Positions 28,256 to 36,254 of a stretch of DNA of 64,000 nt are shown piece by piece. The DNA is from Devosia ginsengisoli (GTDB taxonomy: Bacteria > Pseudomonadota > Alphaproteobacteria > Rhizobiales > Devosiaceae). Position 1 is the stretch's first letter. Each line of letters starts with the position of its first letter. The translations under genes and the position numbers were made by a program. The notes beneath the pieces are model-generated. The model was given only the letters and a program-made list of their open reading frames with translations, was not told where the DNA came from and made no database searches. The DNA is taken from the NCBI RefSeq assembly GCF_024707105.1, contig NZ_JANQAJ010000011.1, forward strand, positions 631,488-695,487, in the 5' to 3' direction.

Positions 28256-29112
28256 TTCACCGCCCCCGAGGTCATGCCGGCGATGAACTGCTTGGACAGC
28301 ACGATATAGATCAGGATGATCGGCGCCGCCGACAGCGTCAGCCCGGAAAACAGCACACCCCAATCGGTGGTGTATTCGCCCATGAAGGTGGTCAGTCCCT
28401 GCGGCAGGGTTTTCAGGTCATCGTTCTGGATAAAGACCAGCGGGAAGAAGAAGTCGTTCCAGATCGGCACCACGTTCTGGATCGCGGCGATCACCATGGC
28501 CGGCCGCACCAGCGGCAGCATGATCGACCACATGATGCGTGCTTCGCTGGCGCCATCCATGCGCGCCGCATCCTCCAGCTCGTTGGGCAGGGTGCGGATG
28601 AACCCGGTCATGATGAAGACCGTCGTGGGCAGACCCATGGCCGTATAGACGAAGATCAGGCTGAGCTGGTTGTTGAGGATATTGAGGTCGCGCATCAGCA
28701 TGAACAGCGGGATGATGGCGAGCTTGAGCGGCAGGGTCAGCCCCGCCAGGAAGAACATCAGGATGAAGGTCGAGCCGGTGAACTGGTAGCGCCCGATGGC
28801 ATAGGCGGCCATCGTCCCCAGCGTCAGGATCAGCACCATGGAGGCGCCTGTCACCACGAAGGAATTGAGCAGGTAGCGCAGGAAATTGGTCTGCGTCCAG
28901 ATTTTGAGGAAATTCCCGACATGGGTGAAATCGGGGATGGCAAAGGGTGACTGGAAGATTTGCGGCGTGGTCTTGAAGGCCGAGAATACCATGATGACGA
29001 TGGGCGCCAGCATGATGATGGTGTTGGCGATCAGGATGATCTGCAGCAGCCCGTCGCGCCCCAGCGTGCCCATGATGCCCCGGCGGTCGTAATAGGTCGC
29101 CTCGGCACTCAT
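28252..29112 (-). CDS. sugar ABC importer permease, MalG type
   Basis: A 286-residue inner-membrane permease of carbohydrate uptake family 1. Six helices are visible. The EAA loop reads EDAARMDGASEARIMWSIMLPLVRP, and the C-terminus ends VLSKQFIAGMTSGAVK, which is typical of MalG/UgpE. It starts four bases inside the end of the MalF gene (ATGA overlap at 29109-29112) and is itself coupled to NanE. Confidence 0.94.
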   Translation of the reverse strand: MSAEATYYDRRGIMGTLGRDGLLQIILIANTIIMLAPIVIMVFSAFKTTPQIFQSPFAIPDFTHVGNFLKIWTQTNFLRYLLNSFVVTGASMVLILTLGTMAAYAIGRYQFTGSTFILMFFLAGLTLPLKLAIIPLFMLMRDLNILNNQLSLIFVYTAMGLPTTVFIMTGFIRTLPNELEDAARMDGASEARIMWSIMLPLVRPAMVIAAIQNVVPIWNDFFFPLVFIQNDDLKTLPQGLTTFMGEYTTDWGVLFSGLTLSAAPIILIYIVLSKQFIAGMTSGAVK

Positions 29113-30029
29113 AGCTGGATCTCCCGCGCCCGCAGCCGCACCGTGATCACCGAGGCAACGGCCGCTATGAAGATGAAGATCAGCACGGCCAGCGCACTGC
29201 CCAGGCCGAAATCCTGCTGGCCCGAGGACACGTTGCCGAAGGCGGTGCGGTAGAAATAGAGCCCCAGCACGTCAGTCGAGCCATATGGGGAGCCATCGAG
29301 CCCGGCCATGATATAGGGCAGCTCGAACCAGTTGAACGCGCCCACGAAGAGCAAAGTGAAGACGATGGTGGCGCTGGGCGCCACCAGCGGCCAGACCACC
29401 TTCGTGATCTTGACCCATTCGCTCTCGGTTTCCATGCGCACCGCATCGAGGATTTCGCCGGGAATGCGCTGCATGCCGGCGAGGAAGACCAGCGTCGGAA
29501 AACCCACCATATGCCAGGCCTGTGCGATAATCAGCGACCAGAGCGCCGTGGAGCCCTGCCCCAGCCACGGCTGCGCCAGCCAGCCCAGCCCGATGCCCTT
29601 GAGGCTGATATTGACCACGCCGAACAGCGGATGGAGGAACAGCTTGAAGAGATACGCCACGATGATGGTGGAGAGCACCACCGGCAGGAAGACGGCGACG
29701 CGATGGAAGCGCGCGCCCGGCAATTCCCGCCACAAAGCATAGGCCAGGATGAAGCCCAGTCCGTTCTGCAGCACCATCAGGGCGAAGAACACCACGATAT
29801 TGTGGGTGAAGGCGTTGACGGTCCAACTGCGATAGGGCTCGACGAACAAAACCGTCCAGAAATTGTCCAGCCCGACAAATTCGCCGCGCCGCAATCCCTG
29901 CCAGTCGAAGAAGGCATAGGCGAAGGCCGAAACGATCGGATAGACGATGAACAGGGCCACGAAGACCAGTGGCGGCACGATGAGAATGGTGATCCACAGG
30001 CCGCGGCCGGTCATCCTGAGTTTGGGCAT
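29109..30029 (-). CDS. sugar ABC importer permease, MalF type
   Basis: A 306-residue inner-membrane permease. First helix GLWITILIVPPLVFVALFIVYPIVSAF, the EAA loop AVRMETESEWVKITKVVWPLVAPS and a final helix near FIAAVASVITVRL are typical. ATG 30029 (MPKLRMTGRG) is used; the longer frame enters the hairpin behind the binding-protein gene. The ribosome binding site is weak (GAAGCG), and ATG 30014 (MTGRG) is an alternative. Confidence 0.9.
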   Translation of the reverse strand: MPKLRMTGRGLWITILIVPPLVFVALFIVYPIVSAFAYAFFDWQGLRRGEFVGLDNFWTVLFVEPYRSWTVNAFTHNIVVFFALMVLQNGLGFILAYALWRELPGARFHRVAVFLPVVLSTIIVAYLFKLFLHPLFGVVNISLKGIGLGWLAQPWLGQGSTALWSLIIAQAWHMVGFPTLVFLAGMQRIPGEILDAVRMETESEWVKITKVVWPLVAPSATIVFTLLFVGAFNWFELPYIMAGLDGSPYGSTDVLGLYFYRTAFGNVSSGQQDFGLGSALAVLIFIFIAAVASVITVRLRAREIQL

Positions 30030-30067
30030 GGAGATCGCTTCGCGCTGGGGTTCGGGGTGGCGGCTAT

Positions 30068-30093
30068 GTCCCTCCCCGCGTACGGGAAGGGAC
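30068..30093 (-). other. intercistronic hairpin
   Basis: On the minus transcript GTCCCTTCCCG pairs with CGGGGAGGGAC (one U-G pair) around a TACG loop, between the binding-protein stop and the MalF start. No T-run follows. Confidence 0.7.
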
Positions 30094-30108
30094 GGATCGC
30101 AAGGGAGA

Positions 30109-31350
30109 TCAGTTCTGGAAGGGCTCGTACCAGGCGGCAAGGCCGGTGGTCAGCGCTTCGCCGATGGCTTCAGGCGTGGTCTCGCCCGAGAACAGCTTCT
30201 GCATTTCGCCCTGGATCAGCACCGAGCCGGAGGGCTCGCCATAGCGGAAATGCGCCAGCATCAGATAGGGGATCGAGCTCTTGTTGAGGTCGTTGACCTC
30301 GGCCAGAAGGGCATTGTCGAAGGTGACGCCCGGCACGGTCGAGACATTGCTCAGCATATTGGCGAAGGCCTGGCCGAATTCCTGGCTGGCGAGATAGTTC
30401 AGGAACTTGATCGAGGCTTCCTTGTTGGCGCCGGCGGCATTGGCCGCATAGCCGCCATCGAAATAGAGCCCGACCAGCTTGGCGTCGTCGGCCGTCTTGC
30501 CCGGCGCGGCGAACACGCCCAGCTCGATATCGGGGTTGAGGCCCTGGAAGGCCGCCATTTCATAGGAGCCGCCGATGAACATGCCGGCCATGCCCGAGGC
30601 AAAGAGCTGCTGGGCCGAGGGATAGTCGAGGCCGATGAAGCCATCGGGGAAGTATTCCGCCGCCACTTCGGCGATCGCGCCCAATGCGTCGGTGAAGCGC
30701 GGGTCGGTGAAGTCGGCTTCGCCGGCCATCAGCGCGTCATAGAAGTCCTGGCCCATCAGCGAGGAGCCCAGGCCGAAGGTCACGGTTTCATTCTGCCAGG
30801 CGGTCGCCGTGCCGTTGGCGAAGGGGATGACGCCGGCATCCTTGAGCTTCTGGCTCAGGGCCACCAGCTCGTCCCAGCTCTGGGGTTCAGCCAGGCCGTT
30901 GGCGTCGAAAATCGCCTTGTTGTAGATCACCAACTGCGTCTGGCTGGCAAAGGGCACGGCATAGAGCTTGCCATCGGCGCGGACCCGCTCGGCATCCAGC
31001 GCGGACGGGGCAAAATCGGCCAGCGCGGGAACGCTGTCCGTGGTCAGCTCTTCGAGATAGCCGGCCGTCGCGACGTTTTCGAGCCCGCCATAGGCGCGGA
31101 CCATCATCACGTCGGGGCCTGTGCCGCCGGCAAGGGCCGTGGCCAGGATCGTGTTGTAGTTCGCGGCCTCGAAGGTCTCGAACTTCACGGTGATGCCGGG
31201 GTTGGCCGCCTCGAACGTGTCGATGAACTGCTCATAGGCAGCGCGGTCTTCCTGGCGCCAGCTCCAGAAGGTGAGGTCCTGGGCCAGGGCGGGTGCGGCC
31301 ACGGCCATCGCGGCCAGGGCAGCGCCGATGCGGATCATGTTGCTTTTCAT
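30109..31350 (-). CDS. sugar ABC importer substrate-binding protein, family 1
   Basis: A 413-residue periplasmic protein. Signal peptide [20 protein letters not shown] then ALAQD, cleaved near residue 23. The family 1 pattern is visible: [19 protein letters not shown] at the mature start, [36 protein letters not shown] and [12 protein letters not shown]. The ligand is probably an amino sugar or fucosylated oligosaccharide, from its partner genes. ATG 31350 has GAGGGAAG upstream. The ATPase gene precedes it. Confidence 0.93.
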   Translation of the reverse strand: MKSNMIRIGAALAAMAVAAPALAQDLTFWSWRQEDRAAYEQFIDTFEAANPGITVKFETFEAANYNTILATALAGGTGPDVMMVRAYGGLENVATAGYLEELTTDSVPALADFAPSALDAERVRADGKLYAVPFASQTQLVIYNKAIFDANGLAEPQSWDELVALSQKLKDAGVIPFANGTATAWQNETVTFGLGSSLMGQDFYDALMAGEADFTDPRFTDALGAIAEVAAEYFPDGFIGLDYPSAQQLFASGMAGMFIGGSYEMAAFQGLNPDIELGVFAAPGKTADDAKLVGLYFDGGYAANAAGANKEASIKFLNYLASQEFGQAFANMLSNVSTVPGVTFDNALLAEVNDLNKSSIPYLMLAHFRYGEPSGSVLIQGEMQKLFSGETTPEAIGEALTTGLAAWYEPFQN

Positions 31351-31386
31351 TCTTCCCTCTCTGTTCGGTATGGACATGTTTTGGGC

Positions 31387-32455
31387 CTATGGGGCCAACC
31401 GCCGGCCATCCTCGGCGGAAAAAGAAATGCGCAGCGCCCGGCGCGATGGTCATCGTCACCGGCGTATCGGGCTCGAAACCGTCATTGGGTCCAACCCGCG
31501 CGGCCAGCAGCGTGCCGTCACTCAGGCGCACATAGACATAGGCATTGTCGCCCAGATATTCGGTGTAGACGACCTGCCCGGCAAAGCCCTCGCCCCCCTG
31601 CCCGCGCGTCAGCAGCACGGCATCGGAACGCATGCCCAGCTTCATCGCGGCCGCATCGGGCAATGCCCCCGGCGCCAGCGATCCACCGCCGTCTTTCATG
31701 CTCAAGTGATCGCCCTCGCGCGTCACATCGATCAGCGTCATGCGCGGCGAGCCGATAAAGCTGGCCACAAAGGTATTGGCCGGCGTTTCGTAGAGTTCGC
31801 GGGGCGAGCCCACCTGTTCGATGCGCCCGGCATTCATCACCACGATCTTGTCGGCCAGCGTCATCGCCTCGACCTGGTCGTGGGTCACATAGATCATCGT
31901 GCCGCCGATCTGGCGGTGCAGCCGGGCGATTTCCAGCCGCACTTCCGAGCGCAGGGCTGCGTCGAGATTGGATAAAGGCTCATCGAGCAGGAACACGGCC
32001 GGTTTGCGCACCAGCGCCCGCCCGATGGCCACGCGCTGGCGCTGGCCGCCGGAGAGCTCGCGCGGCTTGCGCTGCAGCAGCGGCTCGAGCCGCAGCATGC
32101 GCGCCGCCTCGGCGATGCGCGCCTCGACCTCGTCCTTGGAAAGGCCCATCAGCCGCGCGCCGAAGGCCATGTTTTCGTAGACGTCCATATGCGGATAGAG
32201 CGCATAGGACTGGAACACCATGGCAATGCCGCGCCGCGAGGGCACGACGTCGTTCATGCGCTGGCCATTGAGAAAGAATTCGCCCTCGGTGATCGGGTCG
32301 AGCCCGGCGATCAGCCGCAGCAAGGTGGACTTGCCGCAACCGGACGGCCCGACAAACACCACGAATTCCCGATCCCCGATTTCGAGGTCGATCCCGTGCA
32401 GCACCGCGGTTTCCCGAAAGCGCTTCTTGATGCCGCGGAGAGACAGTTGAGCCAA
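31387..32455 (-). CDS. sugar ABC importer ATPase, MalK/UgpC type (3' frameshift as read)
   Basis: ATPase with Walker [10 protein letters not shown], signature [15 protein letters not shown], Walker [13 protein letters not shown] and a TOBE-type C-terminal domain. As read it runs past its normal end into the binding-protein gene. Removing one base from the A-run at 31419-31423 (T-run on the coding strand) restores the usual ending [14 protein letters not shown] and a stop at 31387, giving 355 residues. The start is TTG 32455 with GGAGGAGG four bases upstream; no ATG fits. It heads the operon, and the RpiR-type operator overlaps its promoter. Confidence 0.88.
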
Positions 32456-32527
32456 GTTTCCTCCTCCGGGGGTCCCGCGACATCGCGGCCGCCCCCGTGC
32501 CGGCACCACCCCACGCGAATGCCGACA

Positions 32528-32562
32528 TTGGAATACTGAATTCCAAAAACGACGCGTGTCAA
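32528..32562 (-). promoter_or_regulatory. promoter and RpiR-type operator before malK operon
   Basis: Read on the minus strand: TTGACA (32557-32562), an 18-base spacer and CAGTAT (32533-32538) as a -10. The dyad TTGGAATACTGAATTCCAA (32528-32546) covers the -10, so a bound regulator would block transcription. The same 15-mer pattern (GGAATAC-N3-ATTCC) lies before murQ. The RpiR gene sits between these two sites. Confidence 0.7.
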
Positions 32563-32645
32563 GAATAGAATATTACAAACTCGTCATCGAAGCCGTCCAG
32601 TGACAGGAAAAATATCCGGGACAATCTTTGACGGTCGATCTGGCG

Positions 32646-32690
32646 CCTCCCTCCCCTCGATGGGGAGGGACCGAGGGTGGGGTGGGGCCA
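32646..32690. repeat. extragenic repeat, family B (short form)
   Basis: CCTCCCTCCCCTCGATGGGGAGGG followed by GGGTGGGGTGGGG, downstream of the RpiR gene (minus strand) and upstream of malK. Same element as at 38012 and 42290. Confidence 0.7.
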
Positions 32691-32737
32691 CGCGTACCAG
32701 GCAGAGGTATGCCCCTACCCCCGCGCCTTCAGCACAG

Positions 32738-33568
32738 TCACAGCCGTTTCGCTGTTGTGGATATAGTCGTGGAATCGACCTGGCGGCGGATGAGCAGGAT
32801 GAACAGCATGTCCATCAGCATCAGTTGCGCATCGCGCGAGGTGATGGCCGAGGAGCGCACCCGTTCCTCGTCGGCCACCGTGAACAGGTGGATATCGGCC
32901 AGGTCCAGCAGTGGATTGGGGTGCAGGCCCGTCATCGAGATAACAGTGGCGCCCCGCTGCTTGGCCACCTCGGCGATACGCAGGGGCTCCAGGCTCCGCC
33001 CCGAATGCGACAGCGCCAGCAGCACATCGGCCTCGTTCAGCGCCGAAGCGTTGGAAATCTGGATATGGCTGTCGCTGTCGATCAGCGCCGTTCGCCCCAG
33101 TTTCAGCAGCTTGTAGGAAAAATCCTTGGCCACCAGCGAGGATGCGCCAACCCCGGCAAGCTGCACCTTTCGCGCATTCACCAGCGCGTCGAGCGCCAGG
33201 TCGATGGTGTGTTCGTTATTGGCGGCCAGCGTTTCGCGCATGGAGAGCAGCTTGCTGCCGATGAGCTTCTGCAGGATGGTCACATAGCTGTCGCTGGCGT
33301 CGATCGTGCCGTGGATCACCCCGCCCGGCGCGTGCCATTCCAGCGCCTTGGCCTTGTTCACCGCCAGCTTGAGCTGCTGGTAGCCGCCATAGCCCAGCTT
33401 CTGGCTGAACTTGACCACGCTGGACTGGCTGCGCCCGGTCGCCGCCGCCAGAGCCGCCGACGACATGGCCAGCATCTCGTTGGGATTGTCGATGATGAAC
33501 TGGGCGATCTGCCGGTCGGCCGCGGTCAGGGATTCGAGTTGGGCGCTGAGCACTTTGAGTATCGACAT
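32738..33568 (-). CDS. RpiR/MurR-family transcriptional regulator
   Basis: A 276-residue regulator. The N-terminal HTH_6 domain covers residues 1-75 (LTAADRQIAQFIIDNPNEML, RSQSSVVKFSQKLGYGGYQQ) and the C-terminal SIS sugar-phosphate domain covers about 115-260, with GVGASSLVAKDFSYKL and ALSHSGRSLEPLRIAE. MurR of Escherichia coli has the same architecture, controls murQP and senses MurNAc-6-P. The gene is divergent from murQ, and putative operators precede both murQ and the malK operon. The inducer is probably MurNAc-6-P or GlcNAc-6-P. ATG 33568. Confidence 0.9.
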   Translation of the reverse strand: MSILKVLSAQLESLTAADRQIAQFIIDNPNEMLAMSSAALAAATGRSQSSVVKFSQKLGYGGYQQLKLAVNKAKALEWHAPGGVIHGTIDASDSYVTILQKLIGSKLLSMRETLAANNEHTIDLALDALVNARKVQLAGVGASSLVAKDFSYKLLKLGRTALIDSDSHIQISNASALNEADVLLALSHSGRSLEPLRIAEVAKQRGATVISMTGLHPNPLLDLADIHLFTVADEERVRSSAITSRDAQLMLMDMLFILLIRRQVDSTTISTTAKRL

Positions 33569-33684
33569 GCCATTTCCCTTGTGAGGCGAACCGGACGACG
33601 GCCAGCACTAGGGCCGATGGCCGACCTGATGCAATGGGCCAGCTTTCGTCGTCATGCCTATTGTGCACAGGCAGGGCCGATTTA

Positions 33685-33736
33685 GGAATACAATATTCCA
33701 CACTTCGTTGACACTTGGAATAATCACTCCTAGCAT
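33685..33736 (+). promoter_or_regulatory. murQ promoter with RpiR-type operator
   Basis: TTGACA (33708-33713), 17-base spacer and TAGCAT (33731-33736): a near-consensus sigma-70 promoter. The dyad GGAATACAATATTCC (33685-33699) lies just upstream of the -35, and a half site GGAATAATCACTCC (33717-33730) fills the spacer. The dyad matches the site before malK. Confidence 0.8.
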
Positions 33737-33763
33737 CCCGACCGGATTTGACGCGAGGATACG

Positions 33764-34699
33764 ATGCCAAAGAGCGTTCTGATGGCCGAGCTGGGGCAAC
33801 TGGTTTCGGAAGCCAGAAACCCGGCCACGATGCAGATCGACCTCATGTCGACCAGCCAGATTCTGACAGCCATGAATGACGAGGACGCCCAGGTTGCCGG
33901 CGCCGTCCGGCAGGTGCTGCCCCATGTCGCCGCCGCCGTCGATAGAATCGTCGATGCCTTCAAGGCCGGCGGAAGGCTGATCTATATGGGCGCAGGCACC
34001 AGCGGGCGGCTCGGCGTGCTCGACGCCTCGGAATGCCCGCCGACTTTCGGCGTTCCCGAAGAGATGGTGGTGGGGCTGATCGCCGGGGGCGACCGCGCGC
34101 TGCGCCATCCGATCGAAGGCGCCGAGGATGACCGAGGCGAGGGCCAGCGCGATCTCGAGCGCATCAAGGTTTCGGACAAGGACGTGGTGGTGGGGATCGC
34201 CGTCAGTGGCCGCACGCCCTATGTCATCGGCGGGCTGGATTTTGCCGCCGGCGTCGGCGCCACCACCGTGGCCCTCTCCTGCAATCCGGATTCGGCCATT
34301 GCCCGCATGGCCGATATCGCCATTTCCCCGGTCGTCGGCCCCGAGGCACTGACCGGCTCGACCCGCCTCAAATCGGGCACGGCGCAGAAGCTGGTGCTCA
34401 ACATGCTGACCACGGCCAGCATGATCCGCATCGGCAAGAGCTACGAAAATCTCATGGTCGACCTGTCGGTCAGCAATGAGAAACTGGCGGCGCGCGCCAC
34501 GCGTATCCTGGTCGAAGTTGCCGACTGCACGCCTGATGAGGCCGAGCACTATCTCGCTCAGGCCAATAACAATGTGAAGCTCGCCATTCTGATGGCACTG
34601 ACCGGGCTGGATGCGGCGGCGGGCGAAGCGGCTTTGGCCGAATCCGACGGCTTTCTGCGGCGTGCCGCGGCCCAGCATCAGCCACGCGCGGCCAGCTAG
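33764..34699 (+). CDS. murQ: N-acetylmuramic acid-6-phosphate etherase
   Basis: A 311-residue SIS-domain enzyme that cleaves the lactyl ether of MurNAc-6-P to GlcNAc-6-P and D-lactate in the cytoplasm. The diagnostic block [20 protein letters not shown] then Glu90 in ECPPTFG contains the catalytic acid. Other family parts are [33 protein letters not shown] and [17 protein letters not shown]. Length is normal. It heads an operon with a GNAT, NagZ and a family 5 importer, and a promoter with RpiR-type operator precedes it. The link to peptidoglycan recycling is strong. Confidence 0.95.
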   Translation: MPKSVLMAELGQLVSEARNPATMQIDLMSTSQILTAMNDEDAQVAGAVRQVLPHVAAAVDRIVDAFKAGGRLIYMGAGTSGRLGVLDASECPPTFGVPEEMVVGLIAGGDRALRHPIEGAEDDRGEGQRDLERIKVSDKDVVVGIAVSGRTPYVIGGLDFAAGVGATTVALSCNPDSAIARMADIAISPVVGPEALTGSTRLKSGTAQKLVLNMLTTASMIRIGKSYENLMVDLSVSNEKLAARATRILVEVADCTPDEAEHYLAQANNNVKLAILMALTGLDAAAGEAALAESDGFLRRAAAQHQPRAAS

Positions 34700-34709
34700 G
34701 AGCGCGGCG

Positions 34710-35201
34710 ATGGACTTGCTGGTCAATCTCTATAGCCGCAAGCTCGACACCCTCCGCCAGCGCGCTGAAGGCGTCGCGGCCACCATCCGCGTCGCCCTGC
34801 CCCCGGAGCAGCACATCATCAAGGATTGGGTGCGCAAGCATTTTTCCGAATACTGGGTCAGCGAAGTCAGCGCCGCCATGGCGCATCAGCCGCCTGGATG
34901 TCTGGTAGCTGTGATCGATGGCACCCTGGTCGGCTTTGCCTGCTGGGACGCCACGGCACGGGGCTTTTTCGGCCCCACGGGTGTCTCGGAAGACCAGCGT
35001 GGCAAGGGCATCGGCCTCGCCCTCTTCTACCACGCGCTGACAGCCATGAAGGCGCAGGGCTATGCCTATGCCGTCATCGGCTCGGCCGGGCCGGTGGATT
35101 TCTACGTCAAGGCGGCCGGCGCCATGCCTATCCCCTCCGACAAGGAAGACATCTATCAGGGCCTGCTGCGCATCAAGCCGCAACCCGAGGCAGGAGCCTG
35201 A
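34710..35201 (+). CDS. GNAT-family N-acetyltransferase
   Basis: A 163-residue protein. The GNAT acetyl-CoA motif is visible as GVSEDQRGKGIGLALFYHAL near residues 92-111 (Q/RxxGxG/A), and VIGSAGPVDFYVKAAGAMPI is the C-terminal part. ATG 34710 has TAGGAG upstream and follows the murQ stop by ten bases, before nagZ. Substrate is unknown; a de-N-acetylated amino sugar or muropeptide amine would fit the operon, but this is inference. Confidence 0.88.
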   Translation: MDLLVNLYSRKLDTLRQRAEGVAATIRVALPPEQHIIKDWVRKHFSEYWVSEVSAAMAHQPPGCLVAVIDGTLVGFACWDATARGFFGPTGVSEDQRGKGIGLALFYHALTAMKAQGYAYAVIGSAGPVDFYVKAAGAMPIPSDKEDIYQGLLRIKPQPEAGA

Positions 35202-35203
35202 CC

Positions 35204-36226
35204 ATGGCCACGCCCCTCGCTTTGTTTGTCGGCATGCCCGGCCACGAACTCTCCGCCGACGAGATCGCCTTCTTCCGCGAGGCCAATCCCTTCGGCCTCT
35301 TCCTCTTCAAGCGCAATCTCGACAATCCCGAGCAGATCAAACGCCTCTGCGCCCAGTTCCGCGAGGCTGTCGGCCGCGAAGATGCCCCTGTCTATATCGA
35401 CCAGGAGGGCGGCCGCGTGCAGCGGCTCGACAATGGCAACTGGCCGCTGTTCCGGAGCCTGGGCAGTTTCGGCGCGCTGGCGCGGAAAGACCGCGAAGCC
35501 GGCAAGCAGGCCATGCGCCTCTCGACCCTGGCCATGGGCACGATGCTGGTCGAACTCGGCCTGGGCAGCGGCACGACGCCGGTCGTCGACCTGGCCCGCA
35601 AAGGCACGCATGACGTGGTCGGCCAACGGTCCTTCGGCGACGATCCGGAGCTCGTCACCATCATGGGCCGCGTCGTCATCGAGGCCATGCTCGAAGTCGG
35701 CGCCATGCCGATCATGAAGCACATTCCCGGCTATGGCCGCGTCACCGTCGATCCGCATTTTGATTGCCCCGTGGTCGACGATGCGATCGAGGACATGCGG
35801 GACAGCGACTTCCGCCCTTTCGTCGCCCTCAAGGATGCCTCGCCCTGGGCCATGGTGGCCCATCTCATCTTCACCCGTCTGGATGCCGACCACCCCGCCT
35901 CCGTTTCGCCCATCGTGTGCGATTTCATCCGGAGCGAGCTGGGCTATGATGGCGTCATCATCACCGATTGCCTCACCATGGAGGCGCTGAGCGGCACCTG
36001 GCCCGAGCGGGTCACATCAGCGCTCGATGCCGGCTACGACATTGCCCTGCACAGCCAGGGCAATCTCGCTGCCAGCCAGGCCGCCGCCCGGGCCGCGCGC
36101 CCGCTGAGCGCGGCGAGCCAGAACCGGATTGCCCGGGCCCAGCAAAGGCTCGGCAACAAGCGCGTGGACGTCGCAGCGCTCCACGCGGATGTCGAACGGA
36201 TTTTCAGGGATAATGGTCTGGCATGA
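35204..36226 (+). CDS. nagZ: beta-N-acetylhexosaminidase, GH3, NagZ-like
   Basis: A 340-residue cytoplasmic glycosidase with no signal peptide, expected to remove GlcNAc from GlcNAc-anhydroMurNAc (peptides). YIDQEGGRVQR (64-74) is the GH3 sugar-binding motif; KHIPGYGRV (172-180) and DPH (Asp183, His185) match the NagZ acid/base loop, although classical NagZ has KHFPGHG. Nucleophile Asp255 lies in GVIITDCLTME. It starts two bases after the acetyltransferase stop. It is followed by the importer binding protein, 28 bases away. Confidence 0.92.
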   Translation: MATPLALFVGMPGHELSADEIAFFREANPFGLFLFKRNLDNPEQIKRLCAQFREAVGREDAPVYIDQEGGRVQRLDNGNWPLFRSLGSFGALARKDREAGKQAMRLSTLAMGTMLVELGLGSGTTPVVDLARKGTHDVVGQRSFGDDPELVTIMGRVVIEAMLEVGAMPIMKHIPGYGRVTVDPHFDCPVVDDAIEDMRDSDFRPFVALKDASPWAMVAHLIFTRLDADHPASVSPIVCDFIRSELGYDGVIITDCLTMEALSGTWPERVTSALDAGYDIALHSQGNLAASQAAARAARPLSAASQNRIARAQQRLGNKRVDVAALHADVERIFRDNGLA

Positions 36227-36254
36227 AGCCAGGCCCATGCAGAGGAGGAATGCA

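Noticed and set aside
29947..31758. Plus-strand frame of 603 codons
   Set aside because: Antisense to MalF, binding protein and ATPase genes; no recognisable domain.
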